Source of the DNA: Delphinus delphis
Taxonomy: Eukaryota; Chordata; Mammalia; Artiodactyla; Delphinidae
Direction of reading: 5' to 3'
Length of the DNA: 64,000 nucleotides
Assembly (NCBI RefSeq): GCF_949987515.2
Contig: NC_082698.1
Span: 32,950,070 to 33,014,069, forward strand
Part shown: positions 23,938 through 37,107 of the stretch, in pieces
Layout of the letters: each line of letters begins with the position of its first letter
Numbering within the stretch: the first letter of the stretch is position 1
Made by a program: the position numbers and the translations under genes
Notes under the pieces: generated by a model
Databases searched by the model: none
Seen by the model: only the letters and a program-made list of their open reading frames with translations
Told to the model about the DNA's origin: nothing

Positions 23938-24534
23938 ATTACTGATCCAACGTGATGGCCCTGGTCTCACACACCCCAGGAGTGCCCAGATTCAAATATG
24001 CTGACCCACAATCCCAATGGCATCTATCAACTTGGCAGGCCTCAGGTCCCAGGTTTTGGTTTTGGAAAGGTCACCATGCTGGCTTTCCAAGGCCATCTCC
24101 TATTATTCTCCATAGCGTTCCTCTGTTCCAGACAAGTCTGTGGTCTCAAGAGCTCTGAAGAAACCTGAATGTTTCCATCCTATCTGCCCTGGTTCTGAGC
24201 CACTGCGACTGCCAGGAAGCTGCCCCTGGTCCCCTACACCACCCCATGGCAGTCAACTTCCAGACTAAAGCCCAGTTAATCCAGAAGCCCTCACCAGTAC
24301 CTACACCTAACAATGGCCACTCCTTTCCATGGTGGCAAACTCAATAGCCATATCCTTGGTCTTAGTGGCCTTTGGCAATCTATGTATTTAAAACTTCAAA
24401 TCATTCCCCTAAGAGTGCTTTTTTAAAAAAACGTAATTGTCATTGTGCAATAATTCAACAATGTATCATAGACGTTTTCTCTCACTGTCTCAGTCTTCAG
24501 AGGGTGTTAATGATGCCTTGGGACTCTGCTAATT
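23938..24534. other. Stretch without recognised features
   Basis: No gene or nameable repeat. Confidence 0.4.
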
Positions 24535-24547
24535 CTTCCCCTGTTAT

Positions 24548-24903
24548 TTTTCATTTTTATTTTTATTTCTTTTGGCTGTGTTGGGTCTTCGCTGCTGTGC
24601 ACAGGCTTTCTCTAGTTGCAGCGAGCGGGGACTACTCTGTTGCAGTGCACGTGCTTCTCAATGCGGTGGCTTCTCTTGTTGCAGAGCATGGGCTCCAGGC
24701 ACATGGGCTTCAGTAGTTGTGGCGCACGTGCTCAGTAGTTGTGGCTTGCGGGCTCTAGAGCACAGGCTCAGTAGTTGTGGCACATGGGCTTAGTTGCTCT
24801 GCAGCATGTGGGATCTTCCCTGACCAGGGCTCAAACCCATGTCCACCATTTATTGTTTGCATTGGCAGGTGGATTCTTAACCACTGGGCCACCAGGGAGG
24901 TCC
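24548..24903 (-). mobile_element. CHR-1-type SINE with TSD
   Basis: Reverse-strand long form. Flanks ttcccctgttatt (24535-24547) and ttcccctattatt (24904-24916). Confidence 0.92.
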
Positions 24904-25246
24904 CTTCCCCTATTATTGTTGGGCAATTGTTTAGTCTTTCACTATCATAACTATCTCAGTACATATGACTTTTTGAATATTTTACATTATTTTCCTAGTG
25001 AACTCAGATGCATTGTTATTGTAAGACATAAACTTTTTGTGGCGTCTTGTAGTTCGGCAACACTTGCACGTATCTCTAGCTGACTCGCGTGTGTCCACCT
25101 CTAACAGGTGTCCCAGACCTCCTTCTCTGTGCCTTCAGCCTCCACGTACTTCCCCTGCCACCCTCACACTCAGAAGATGGCCTTGTCTAAGGCACTGCAT
25201 GACTTTGCCTCCAAGGTCCCGACCTCTCCAACTATTGCCTGATTCA

Positions 25247-25430
25247 GTTGTTCTCAAACTCTAGGTGCATTGAATTGCCTGGAGGGCTTATTAAAACACA
25301 GATTGCTGCCCCCTTCCTTGAGTTTCTGACACAGTAGGTCTGGGGTAGAGCTGGAGAGCTGCATTTCTAACAAACTGCTGTGGTACTGAGGTTGCTGGAC
25401 CAGGGTCCACACTTGGTGAACTCCTGTTCT
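25247..25430. repeat. hAT-type fossil (MER20/MER5-like)
   Basis: Starts tgttctcaaactctaggtgc and contains gacacagtaggtctggggta and gcatttctaacaaactgctg. Confidence 0.65.
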
Positions 25431-25632
25431 AATTCTTTCCTCAGATATCAGGGGAAATAGGTTAGCTTCTCCAGCTTGTATCCATCCCACTACCTGTCCT
25501 CTGAACCTCCTTCCCATCTTCTCCAGGACTGAGCTCCTACTCCTAATCTGTTTTTTTCTAGTGTCTTCAATCTGCACCACTGAAACTTCCCTTACTCCAT
25601 CCTTCAAGCCCCCTCCCATCACTGCTATTTTA

Positions 25633-27320
25633 TTTTATTTTATTATTTTTTTAACATCTTTATTGGAGTATAATTGCTTTATAATGGTGTGCTGGTTTCT
25701 GCTTTATAACAAAGTGAATCAGCTATACATATACATATATCCCCATATCCCCTCCCTCTTGCGTCTCCCTCCCTCCCACCCTCCCTATCCCACCCCTCTA
25801 GGTGGTCACAAAGCACTGAGCTAGTCTCCCTGTGCTATGCGGCTGCTTCCCACTAGCTATCTATTTTACATTTGGTAGTGTGTATATGTCAATGCCACTC
25901 TCTCACTTCATCCCAATGTACCCTTCCCCCTCCCCACGTCCTCAAGTCCATTCTCTACGTCTGCGTATTTATTCCTGTCCTGCCCCTAGGTTCATGAGAA
26001 CCTTTTTTTTTTTTTTTTTTTTTTTAGATTCTATATATATGTGTTAGCATACAGTATTTGTCTTTCTCTTTCTGACTTACTTCACTCTGTATGACAGACT
26101 CTAGGTCCATCCACCTCACTACAAAGAACTCAATTTCGTTTCTTTTTATGGCTGAGTAATATTTCATGTGTGTATGTGCCACATCTTCTTTATCCATTCA
26201 TCTGTTGATGGACACTTAGGTTGCTTCCATGTCCTGGCTATTGTAAATAGAGCTGCAATGAACATTGTGGTACATGACACTTTTTGAATTATGGTTTTCT
26301 CAGGGTATATGCCCAGTAGTGGGATTGCTGGGTCGTATGGTAGTTCTATTTTTACTTTTTTAAGGAACCTCCATACTGTTCTCCATAGTGGCTGTATCAA
26401 TTTACATTCCCACCAACAGTGCAAGAGCGTTCCCTTTTCTCCACACCCTCTCCAGCATTTATTGTTTGTAGATTTTTTTGATGATGCCCATTCTGGCGGG
26501 TGTGAGGTGATACCTCATTGTACTATTGATTTGCATTTCTCTAATGATTAGTGATGTTGAGCATCCTTTTATGTGTTTGTTGGCAATCTGTATGTCTTCT
26601 TTGGAGAAATGTCTGTTTAGGTCTTCTGCCCATTTTTGAATTGGGTCGTTTGTTTTTTTGATATTGAGCTGCATGAGCTACTTGTAAATTTTGGAGATTA
26701 ATCCTTTGTCAGTTGCTTCATTTGCAAATATTTTCTTCCATTCTGAAGGTTTTCTTTTCGTCTTGTTTATGGTTTTCTTCGCTGTGCAAAAGATTTTAAG
26801 TTTCATTAGGTCCCATTTATTTTTGTTTTTATTTCCATTTCTCTAGGAGGTGGGTCGAAAAGGATCTTGCTGTGATTTATGTCATAGAGTGTTCTGCCGA
26901 TGTTTTCCTCTAAGAGTTTTATAGTGTCTGGTGTTACATTTAGGTCTTTAATCCATTTTGAGTTTATTTTCGTGTATGGTGTTAGGGAGTGTTCTAATTT
27001 CATTCTTTTACATGTAGCTGTCCAGTTTTCCCAGCACCACTTATTGAAGAGGCTGTCTTTTCTCCATTGTATATTCTTGCCTCCTTTATCAAAAATAAGG
27101 TGACTGGGCTTCCCTGGTGGCACAGTGGTTGAGAGTCCGCCTGCCGATGCAGGGGACACGGGTTTGTGCCCCGGTCCGGGAAGATCCCACATGCCGTGGA
27201 GCAGCTGGGCCCGTGAGCCATGGCTGCTGAGCCTGTGCGTCTGGAGCCTGTGCTCCGCAACGGGAGAGGCCACAACAGGGGCCCGCGTACCGCAAAAAAA
27301 AAAAAAAAGGTGACCATATG
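25633..27320 (-). mobile_element. 5'-truncated L1 with 16-bp TSD, hosting a SINE
   Basis: 3' UTR (aacatctttattggagtata), then the C-terminal part of ORF2 read on the minus strand, e.g. [19 protein letters not shown] at about 26290-26350 and [20 protein letters not shown] at about 26890-26950. Stops and frame breaks are present. Exact duplication catcactgctatttta at 25617-25632 and 27321-27336. Confidence 0.95.
27105..27303 (+). mobile_element. CHR-2-type SINE nested in L1
   Basis: CHR-2 with poly(A), inserted in the L1 ORF2 remnant; aaggtgac is repeated on both sides. Confidence 0.92.
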
Positions 27321-27584
27321 CATCACTGCTATTTTAGTAATAACCTTTCTCCTACCAACATTACCCAGTTCTAACTAACAAGCCAAATGTCTTTCCTCCT
27401 GCTGCAAATTTTTCTGAGCTTGAACTTGATCTTCACTTGCTGCTTCTACTTCTTATCCACGTATTTCCTTTTTAATTCCAGGAAATTTCCCAAGTTCCAC
27501 TACTGAAATTCTCTGGAAAATTTAAAATTACCCTCTTCCCAAATCCAGTGGCCTTTCTTTATTATGTAATAATAGCAGTTAACA

Positions 27585-27800
27585 TTGATTGACTTTTAAC
27601 TGTGCTCCAGGCATTGTGCTAAGCACTGCATATATATAATATATATATAAAATCTCATATGAAGATTGTCCTTATATCAATTCTATGTAGAAGGTATTAT
27701 TTCAGATTTTAAAAAGCTAGGGCTCATAGAGGTTAAATAATTTGCCTAACAGCTGAAGCGAAGGAACCAGAATCAGACCCAGCTCTAATTCTACATCCCA
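27585..27800 (-). repeat. MIR SINE with internal AT run
   Basis: tgctccaggcattgtgctaa, gggctcatagaggttaaata and agaatcagacccagctct match reverse-strand MIR. Confidence 0.75.
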
Positions 27801-27814
27801 CGTCTTTAAACACG

Positions 27815-27985
27815 ACTTGGAACATACATCCCTAAGCACCTATTAAAATGCCAATTCCTGGCTCCCGAGACAGAGGTTCCAAACCAGGGGTGGCTGAGGC
27901 CTAGGAGTCTGAATTCTTAATAACCCCCCACGTGGTTCTGAGGTGGGTATTCCCAGAGGCACATACATTCTGAGAAACAGTCCCT
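27815..27985. repeat. hAT-type fossil (MER5/MER20-like)
   Basis: cacctattaaaatgccaatt, ggtgggtattcccagaggca and attctgagaaacag are consistent with a diverged nonautonomous hAT. Confidence 0.45.
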
Positions 27986-28804
27986 CTGTATTGACATAAT
28001 GGGCCACTTCCTTTCTTTAAACACTTCCCTCGGTTGCTATGATACAACATTTTTCTCTGGCACTGTGGGCTCTCCTAGTCTGCTGTTCTCAATCTCCTGC
28101 TTCCTCTCCTACCCAGATCAATGCCCCAAACTCTGCCCTCTGCCTTCTCCTTCCTCTCCTGCCTGTCCCTAGGAGCCCGTTCACTTGCAGCGCTCCAACT
28201 TGGGCAGATGGTTCCCAACCTTGCCCTTCGTGTGCCAGCATCCTGGTGAGAGTCATGGAGCAGCACGACATGATTTTGGAACAGTGATGACCTATTGCCC
28301 AGACCCTGGACAAAAAGGTGAGGCAGGTGCCATTGATCCTGGTGCCGCATTGCCCCACACCACCCTTGGACTTTCCTCTTGCCTGGAAGATCCCTGTGTT
28401 TTGCAACTTTCTGATCAAATCAGTTCAGCAAAAGAGCTGATTATTTTACACAGTCACACTAATGTGTTAATTCTCCCACTCATTTGCATTGTTAAAGCCG
28501 TTTTTCTCTTTTTCTGGGTTCAACTGTTGTTTGCATGTTGACATTTCAGGCTTCACTTAGCAGGTAGCGGGTATTTAGAGGAAAACTGGGACCAAAGAGG
28601 AAGGAGGGTGAGTTGGTTTGGGAGGGCTCCTTCTCTTACCCTTGAAAATTTTTGAACCTGAGACTCAAAGGCGGCTGGGAGGGCAGGCTTTGGCCTTTCC
28701 GGCCTCCTGCACACCAGGGCAGCGGTAAACAGTAATTGCGGCTGCTGCAGACCTGTCCTAAAAGTGCAGAGGGTGAGGACAGACTGCAGAGCAGCTACTT
28801 GGCT
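27986..28804. other. Stretch without recognised features
   Basis: Overlapping ORFs of 82-118 codons on both strands around 28040-28540 lie in GC-rich single-copy DNA. None shows a domain or splice context. Confidence 0.4.
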
Positions 28805-29115
28805 GGCTTCCTGCCACACTCCACACTCGGAATGGCTGGCTTCTCTTCATCTTTCAAGTATCAGCTTCAATGTTCTCTTCCGAGAGATCAGTCCTGACCA
28901 CCCCGCTTACGTAGGCCCCTCTGGGTGATTCTCTGTGATGGCAGCAGTTTTCCTTCATTGCATTTTTCACAGTTTGTAATTATCCTACTTGTTTATTCAT
29001 TTGTTCTTCCTGTCCCTGTTTGGACAGTAAAGCTCAAGAGGACAGAGACTATTCAGCCTTGTTCCCCACTGTGCTTGTAGCATAATGCTGGCTCACAGTA
29101 AATATTCAGTGTTTG
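28805..29115 (+). repeat. L2 3' end
   Basis: tatcagcttcaatgttctct, gagatcagtcctgaccaccc, gaggacagagactattcagc and ggctcacagtaaatattcag follow the L2 tail order. Confidence 0.8.
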
Positions 29116-29694
29116 TAGCAGGAGTGGCTGGATAGCTACACCTCCACCACCTGGCCCTTAATGACTAGTCCTTGAACTGAACTAACTGCCCCCCGCAGCT
29201 ATCCCAGTGCTGAAAGACTGGAGGCAGTTGGAGAGCAGCTTGCTCACCTCACTGCTGGGATAATGCTGGGAGTGGCCTGGGGTGGCATCAGGAAAATTTA
29301 TGGAAGACTTTGAAAAAGGAAAATGGATTACTAGGTATCCTGTCTAGCACCCAATCAAGTTATGAGACTTTCATTGTCTTTGAGCTATTTTATACAACTT
29401 TTTAAGTTGTATAAAACTGATAGCAATACAAATGAGTCAAGTCAATAGGGACGCAAATGAATTTTGTCTAGTGGAGGTGCAGTTGATTACTGCCCTGTGG
29501 GTATTAATCAGTTTTGCATCCATTTGTAAATTCATATTAACTTTCCTGATTGCCTATATATGTGTGTTCTCTAAATTCTCCTTTGAACTGGGGGATAACA
29601 TCTTGCTGCTTGCCTCATGAATTAGCTAAGTAAAAATGTCTGATGTGCAGTAATTTTATATGTGTACAAGAGTCATGATTTTAGCCTTTTAAAA
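29116..29694. other. Stretch without recognised features
   Basis: No gene or nameable repeat. An inverted repeat, tacaacttttt then aagttgta, lies near 29393-29413. Confidence 0.4.
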
Positions 29695-30375
29695 AAATTA
29701 TCTTTTTAAATTGGATTTTATCAAAATCAAGAACTTTTGTGCATCAAAAAATACTATCAAGAAAGTGAAAAGACAACTTATAGGATGGAGAAAATATCTG
29801 CAAATTGTTTATCTGAAAAGAGATGAATATCTGGAATCTATAAAGAATTAAAACTCAACAACAAAAAACCCAATTCAAAAGTAAGCAAAGGACTTAAATA
29901 GACAGTTCTCCAAAGAAGGTATTAAATGGTGAATAAGCACATGAAAAGATGTTCAATATCATTAGTCATTAGAGAAATCAAATCAAAACTACAATGAGAT
30001 ACCACTTCACACCAATTAGGATGGCTATAAAAAGAGAAAAGAAAAAAGGGGGGGGAAATAACGTGTTGGTGAGGATGTGGAGAAGGTAGGAATATTAAAT
30101 GGTAGCTGTTGTGGAAAACAGATTGGTGGTTTCTCAAAGGTTAAGCAGAGAACTCCCATATGACCCAATAATTCTACTCCTAGGAATATATCAAAAGAAT
30201 TGAAAGCAGGGGACTCGAACAGATATTTGTATACCAGTGTTCATAGCATTATTACTCACAGTAGCCAAAAGGTAAAAATGACCCATGTCTGTCAACAGAT
30301 GAATGGATAAACAAAATGTGATATAGATAGATAGCTATGATGAATATTATTAAGCCATTAAAAAGATATAAACTG
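29695..30375 (+). repeat. Old L1 ORF2 3' fragment
   Basis: ttttatcaaaatcaagaact, caaagaaggtattaaatgg, aactacaatgagataccact and aacagatgaatggataaac follow the order of L1 ORF2. Many stops; an ancient copy. Confidence 0.85.
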
Positions 30376-30655
30376 GGGACATATAAGCATGTAGATGGTC
30401 CTCTGAGCCATGGGAATGGCTGACAGAGTAGGGAGAGAAGAACACCCAGCCCCAACCCTGCAGAACATCAGAGCCTATGAAGGCATAGGCTGAAGATGAG
30501 GAAAAACTTGAGTGTGGTATCATGGAAGACAAGATAGACTAGAGACCTTACTCCTGACGTCTAGCGTCTCACTGCCCAGTGACTTGGGGTCACTTCAGTG
30601 GCTGCTTAATTCTTGTCCTGTGAGAGGGCATCATTCACCAGATAATAATTCTGTT
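30376..30655. other. Stretch without recognised features
   Basis: No gene or nameable repeat. Confidence 0.4.
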
Positions 30656-30670
30656 CATAAACAATATTTT

Positions 30671-30886
30671 ATTTTTATTTATTTATTTATTTTTGCGGTA
30701 CACAGGCCTCTCACTGTTGTGGCCTCTCCTGTTGCGGAGCACAGGCTCCGGACGCACAGGCTCAGCGGCCATGGCTCACAGGCTCAGCCGCTCCGCGGCA
30801 TGTGGGATCTTCCCGGACCGGGGCACAAACCCGTGTCCCCTGCATCGGCAGGCGGACTCTCAACCACTGCGCCACCAGGGAAGCCC
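30671..30886 (-). mobile_element. CHR-2-type SINE with TSD
   Basis: Reverse-strand CHR-2 with an (ATTT)n tail. Flanks cataaacaatatttt (30656-30670) and cataaacagtatttt (30887-30901). Confidence 0.93.
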
Positions 30887-30902
30887 CATAAACAGTATTT
30901 TA

Positions 30903-33514
30903 AACAGCACACTTTATTGTCAGAAATTGTGCAAAATATTTAATATAGGATGCATAAGGACATGATCAAACAAAAAACAAATCTTGACTTAGCTGGGAGA
31001 GACGTTTTTCAAAAAAATTTTGCAAGGGGGCATAGAGGGACTATTGTGATAAGGAAGGAGGGAGGACAATTGCAACAGGGAGAACCTGCAGGGGTCTCCA
31101 GGGTCATGCAAATACAGGGTTTTTTTGTTTGCTTTTTGGTCTTATTTTAATAGAGAGGCACGAACAGGGCTGGAAAGAACCAAATGTGGGAAATTTGAAT
31201 GAAAGGGTGGCACGATCAGACTGTAGATCAGAGAATATTTTATGCTGAGCCCAGTCTGTTCTCTGTATGCTGGCTCAGGCTGATGGTGGGCCAAAGTTCA
31301 GGGGCTTGGAGGGAGGAAAGCAGCTCAACCGAAGTTTGGTTAACAAGCATTTCGATCCAGTTGATCAGTGGGGATGAGCAGTTCAGTTCATCATTTATGA
31401 GGCAAAGAATGGGAATTTGGGGGGGTCTATGTGTAGCTTTGTCATAGGTTAAACAGGGGGCATCTGAGGCTTATTTAAGTCATATGGGAAAGAGTGGTTC
31501 TTTGCAATCAGCTCTCTTCCAGATCACAAAATCTGGGAAATTCCTTTAATTGGCCCTGTTTTCCAGGAGCAAAGTAGCTCAGGCAAAATTCAGCATTGTC
31601 ACTGTGTGCTGGGATGTGAGTTCCATGCCCCCAGTCGGGGTGACACCCTGGGCCTCTCAGTTGGCATAGATATTCCTCTCCAGGGACTTACAGATTACCC
31701 CTTGCTGTAAGCCCCCTTTCCCGAGTGTTTATTTAAGTCTTTTGATTCCTTCCTTGAATGAGTGTCCATGCCTGACTTACCAGGAGTCTGTTTTATTCTC
31801 AAGAATGCATCCAAAACAGGCTCAGAACCTCTGCTTGCAAACCACCACCGCCGAAGTGCAGTCCTGAGGTCGAAGGATTACCCCTTGGAAATCTGCATCC
31901 CATGGGCTGAATTCAGCTCACAGAAGTGCTTTGGCCCAAAGGGTGTTTTGCTTTGATTTTTAAACTTGAACTGGATGCCAATATTAAAAATCAGAATATT
32001 GAATCTAAAAATCCAGATTGCCACCTTCTCTAGAAAAATGGATTGCATTTCTATTGTATGCCTCCTATACTATTGAACAAAATTCCTGACAATAAAGTAT
32101 GCCATTGAGAAAGTTCCATTTATGGATCCCGGTATTACTTTGGGTGCTGTTGCTTTTATATGGCCCTCCATCTCCTGTTTACCACTGTTCCTCAGAGCCT
32201 ATTCAGTCATTTAGCTTATCCCTCTGTGTTTAAGTGTTTCCATTTCCAACTATCAGTTATCACCTTCAGTATCAGAACAGCTAGTCAAAGAGGTTTTAGT
32301 TTCAGAGAATATGTTAATTCAGGGATCATTGAGGAAAATTGCTTACTATTTACATCTGGTTGCCTGACCACATAATAATATGTATCCTTAAATACACAAC
32401 AGACCTACTTCACTGGACGTTTCACTTGACTATACAACACACTCTCTACACAATTAATTCGTGTTCACAAACTGTGAAGTCGTGTGATATGTATTCTTAT
32501 GAAACCTTGTACATATGTAATTAAATTTGACTTTCTCCTGGTAATCTGTCTCACGTCAATTTAATTCTTAGACCAGCCAGAAGAACTTAGAAAGATAGAG
32601 GTTTTCTTTCCTCCTCTATAGCCTCAATGGGGGGAATTATGTCTTTTCCATGATTATAGGCCCAGCCAGCCCTTGAAGAAGGATCCAGAGTTACAGCAGC
32701 CAACATCTTTCATTATTATAATGTCTCCCTACTTTGCAGTTTCCTGAATGAGGCCTGAAATCTTGATACCCACAGATATTATATGACAAAAAATAAGTGC
32801 ATCAGTTTTCCGGTGACATTTAGTATTCCTGGTCTCTGCTTCTCATCTCATTGACCTGGTAAGTGTCTCCCTATCTCTTAATCACAACGCTCCTTCTCCA
32901 CCACTGCCTCAGAGAGGCGTTTTATAGACATCCTGTCTCTGATCTCGCCTCCTGGGAGCAGGCCTAGAAATGACAGTCAATTCATTTGGCTAACTGGTAT
33001 ATTGCTGTCTCTCTACTTTGCTTCTCAACGTCCATCCAACCACAGTGTTCGTGCTCTGGCTGCCTCTTCCAGGCACTTACACAAGCGAGTGACCAACCGC
33101 TGACCAGATCGCAAAAGATAACAATTAGATTGTGTCTCTGTTCATGGGCTGAGCTGTACTACAGAGGTTGTGGAGCTGCCTTCTGCCAGATACTGGCTTA
33201 TAAATGTACAGGAAGTACAGCTGACCGTGCCAAGTGTTCAAAGCCTGGGCAATGTCAGTCCTTTGGGTGCTGACTAGAGTCTGTCTCAGCACTTACAGAG
33301 CCCCCGTCTGCCTCCATCTTGGTGCCTACAGGAAATTTGTCTTTGGCTATGCAAGCATTTATGTGGCATGAATTCTGAGACCCCAGGAAATCCCACCTAT
33401 CTACTCCCTAACTTATTCTGCCATGCCTGAAATCGCTTTAATCACCAACACTTCCATTGATCAATTAGAGTCAAAGTTATAAAAACTCTAGGAACCGTTA
33501 AATTTTGTAAATGT
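30903..33514. other. Long stretch with no assigned feature
   Basis: I see no gene. 31000-31700 has LTR-like texture and 31890-32010 resembles an old repeat (gctgaattcagctcacagaa), but neither can be named. A 95-codon Cys-rich ORF at 32986-33273 lacks a domain and any context. Confidence 0.4.
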
Positions 33515-34890
33515 GAATTCTTTATTGAAGCACAGCATACATACATAAAAGTACACAAATCATAGGTAGAAATGAACCACTCATGTAGTGAATGCCAGGG
33601 TCAAGAAACATTTCCCCAGAAGCCCCGTCCCGCCACGGCCTCGTGCCCCCTTCCAGTCACCTCCTCTATACCCATCAGGGAAATCATTATCCTGACTTGT
33701 CACAGATAGATTACTTTTCCTTTTGTCTTTTATATGAATAGGATTGTGTCATATGTATTCTTTTGCATATACAATGCTTCTTTTGTTCAGCCTTACATTG
33801 ATGAGATTCATCCGTGCTAATGCATGTAGTTGTAGTTTGTCTGTTTTTATTGCTGTATAGTATTCCATTGTGTGAATAAGTCGTAATTTATTTAACTATT
33901 CTAATGCTGCTGAACATTTGGGTTGCTTCCAGTTTTTGACTTATAAATAGAGCTAGTGCTTTCTAATTCAGGTCTTTTGATGAATATATGTTCACTTTTC
34001 TGTTGAAGGTATTCTGAGGAGTGGAATATATGAGACATAGAATATACCCACATTCAGCATTAGCAGATACTACTGAACACCTTTTTCAAGGTGATTGTAC
34101 CAATTTACACTCCCATCAGCAGTATATAATAGTTATAGTCATACGACATCTCCAACAGCACTGTCTGTCTTTTCCAGTTAGCCATTCTCGTAGGTGTGTA
34201 ATGGTGTGCATTGTGTTCTTAATTTTCATTTCTCTGATAACTAGTGAAGACAAGCCCTTTGTTTTATGTGCATTGGCTATTTGGACATCTTTTTTGTGAA
34301 CTGCCTATTCAAGTCTTTAGCGAATTTTTCTATTGGGTTTCTGCCTTTTACTTATTTTTAAAGTTCTTCATATAATCTGACAACTTGATAAATGTGTCTA
34401 CTGTAATATTTTCTCCCACTCTGTGACTTAAATTTTTTTCTTTTTTTTTGGCCACGATGCATGGCATGTGGGATCTTAGTTCCCTGACCAGGCATCGAAC
34501 CCGTGTCCCCTGCAGTGGAAGCATGGAGTCCTAACCACTGGACTACCAGGGAATTCCCCTTAACTTTTCATTTTTTAATAAAGTCTTTTAAATGAACCGG
34601 AGTCGGTAATTTTTTTTTGTCCTTTATGGTTAGCCTTTTGTGTGTCCTATCTAAGAGAATTTCTCCTGCCCTAATGAAGAGATCATGGAATATCATGAAG
34701 AGGTTTTCCTGTGTTTTCTTTGAAGGTGACTAATATGTATGGTGTGAATCAAGTTAGCAATTGAGGTTTTTTTTTTTTTTTACCGTAATATTAAATTGGC
34801 TCAGAACTATTTATTGAGAAGTCCATACTTAAACCTATGCCATTAATCATAGGATTATATAAGTGTGGATCTGTTTCTAGGCCGTACTCA
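33515..34890 (-). repeat. Ancient L1 fragment, interrupted by a short SINE
   Basis: tgctgtatagtattccattg, tgtaccaatttacactccca, gttttatgtgcattggctat and tcctttatggttagcctttt are reverse-strand ancient L1 ORF2/3'-end sequence, with many substitutions. Confidence 0.8.
34441..34557 (-). mobile_element. Short tRNA-derived CHR-family SINE in the old L1
   Basis: atcttagttccctgaccagg, gtgtcccctgcagtggaagc and ggactaccagggaattccc form the reverse-strand short SINE. Similar cttaa(a/c)tttt text flanks it. Confidence 0.85.
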
Positions 34891-34954
34891 AGAAGAAGTT
34901 AATTTTTAAACTAAATCACAAGAATTCCCTCAAGAAATGCTACTTTCCTCAAGT

Positions 34955-35200
34955 AGCATTTATTATATTCTTATTATGAACTATGCATCATTCTAGGCAT
35001 TTTAGCTGCATTGTTTCATTTTAAACCTCATAACCCACTATGAGATAGTTATTACTATTATCTCCATTTTATAGTTGAGGAAATAAAAACTTACTCAATT
35101 AAAAACTTGCCCATGATCTCCTAGCTAGTAAGTGACAGAGACCTAACTTGATTGTGGGTCAGGCTGATTTTGAAGTGGAGTTCTTTATTATGCTGTTTCC
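34955..35200 (-). repeat. MIR SINE
   Basis: gaactatgcatcattctagg, catttcattttaaacctca-type spacing and aaaaacttgcccatgatctc fit a diverged reverse MIR. Confidence 0.7.
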
Positions 35201-35439
35201 CAGAGCAGCATTTTTTTTCTAGGGGTGGGGGGAAGGGTGGCCGGGAATAAGGGTGTGTGTGTGAGAGGAGAGTGATGGCGTGGAGTGGGGACCAACTTCC
35301 CTCACCCCCACCACATACCTATCGTAGTATTTTGTTGCTTTATTTGAGTTATATAACATTGGTGTCCATGTAAATTTTCATATTCATTAAAATAGAACAT
35401 TTTATAGATTGGGAACCATAGGTTCATGCCATTTACCAG

Positions 35440-35605
35440 GCACTTCATATATGATAGAATATTTTATTGTTTTTTTTCTATATATTCGTTCTTTCTTACT
35501 AGTCAGCCTTTGAGAGTAAGGAGTGACTTTTACATATTTGTAACCCTGATGATTATGACAGTTCTCTGTCCAGAGCAGGCCCCTAATAAATATTTGCAGT
35601 TTTTA
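35440..35605 (+). repeat. L2 3'-end fragment
   Basis: gagagtaaggagtgactttt and gcaggcccctaataaatatt match the L2 tail. Confidence 0.55.
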
Positions 35606-35864
35606 TAGTTGTTGAGCTGTAATTGCTAACTTGATATTTCCTGATCAGGTAGGTTGTCTATCCTGTATTAATTGTTTTTAGTTCAGATCATGTGATCTGT
35701 CCCTAACATATATTTTCTATTTTCTCTCTTTCAATAACTGCTGCCTCAAAGGGAGAAATGCAAATCTTTGGCTGAATGATCTGGTAGCAACAGATCTGAA
35801 ATTCTTAAAATGTTAGAACCAGAAGCTATTTCTCACACAGTTGATGAGTTAAAAAGAGAGAGAG
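35606..35864. other. Stretch without recognised features
   Basis: No gene or nameable repeat. Confidence 0.4.
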
Positions 35865-35878
35865 AAAGAAAGAATTTG

Positions 35879-36228
35879 GGGCTTCCCGGTGGCACAGTGG
35901 TTAAGAATCTGCCTGCTAATGCCAGGGGACACGGGTTCAAGCCCTTGCCCGGGAAGATCCCACATGCCACGGAGCAACGAAGCCCGTGCACCACAACTAC
36001 TGAGCCTGTGCTCTTGAGCCCGCGAACCACGACTACTGAGCCCGTGTGCCACAACTACTGAAGCCCACGTGCCTAGAGCCCATGCTCCGCAACAAGAGAA
36101 GCCACTGCAATGAGAAGTCCGTGCACCGCAAGGAAGAGTAGCCCCCGCTAGCCTCAACTGGAGAAAGCCCGCACGCAGCAAACGAAGACTCAATGCAGCC
36201 AAAAATAAAAACAAATATGTAAATTTAA
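35879..36228 (+). mobile_element. CHR-1-type SINE with TSD
   Basis: Full-length long form. Exact duplication aaagaaagaatttg (35865-35878, 36229-36242). Confidence 0.94.
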
Positions 36229-36242
36229 AAAGAAAGAATTTG

Positions 36243-36889
36243 ACAGAGAGAGAGCCACAGAGAGAAAACAGGGTCTTGTAGAGAATCAAGTATTCCCAGT
36301 TTCTAGACCCTCACCAGGCCTGTGGCTCTGAGTTCTGTGCTTCTATTTCTTACGTGCAAAATGGGGCTAATAACACTGCATGCAGCACAGGCTTGTAAGA
36401 GGAAAATGAAGCAACAGACAAAATATGTTAAGAATGGTAGAAAATGCTATTAAAGGTCACATATTGGTAGAAAGGAAATGAATACCAGGTACAAGTGTGT
36501 TTGGTTTTATCAATAATAAATAAAAGAACAGAATAGATATTTTAGATATTTACTAAAAAAGGAACTGCTTGACAAAATAATTCAATATAGTATAATGTTA
36601 AATCGTGAGGCTTCCTACTGCTTTAAATACTTTAATAAACGTTTTTACTGAAGTTTAATCTGATTGCATTTTGAAATAATTGAATTTACAATAATTTAAC
36701 TTACAGATTTTTAAAGACCATATTTACTGCATTGGGTAAAGCAGGTTGTATCTGTAATTTACTGTCAGGGATAGAAGGAGGGCTTGAACTGGTAGATATT
36801 TTTATCTACTGTTTGGTGCAAAAGATGTAAAATGAGTGTTACGTGCTAAGGTTTTCACTAAAATGAGCCCGCTGTGAAAGTCAGTGGCG
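36243..36889. other. Stretch without recognised features
   Basis: AT-rich; no gene or nameable repeat. Confidence 0.4.
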
Positions 36890-37040
36890 TGCCAGTTCAA
36901 TTCAACAAATATTTAATTAGCGCTTTTGATTTCCAGGGAACCGTGTTGGGTACCGAGGAGGAAGCAAAGATGAATAGCATCAGCCGGAGGGAGACACGAC
37001 ACGAACCCAGTAACTAGGCTGTAAAGCAGAATGGGGCATC
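36890..37040 (-). repeat. L2 3'-end fragment
   Basis: aattcaacaaatatttaatt and ggaagcaaagatgaatagca match a reverse L2 tail. Confidence 0.6.
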
Positions 37041-37107
37041 ATAATTTAGAAAAGGTAAAACACAGGGAGAACCCGGCAGAGCTTAAAATAATTTAACTTT
37101 TCCTGCC

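Noticed and set aside
26806..27273. 155-codon ORF on the minus strand resembling a gene
   Set aside because: It is a chance join of SINE-derived sequence to an L1 ORF2 fragment inside a truncated insertion, not a host gene.
32986..33273. Cys-rich 95-codon ORF that could be a small secreted protein
   Set aside because: No convincing signal peptide, cysteine spacing matches no family I know, and there is no exon-like context.
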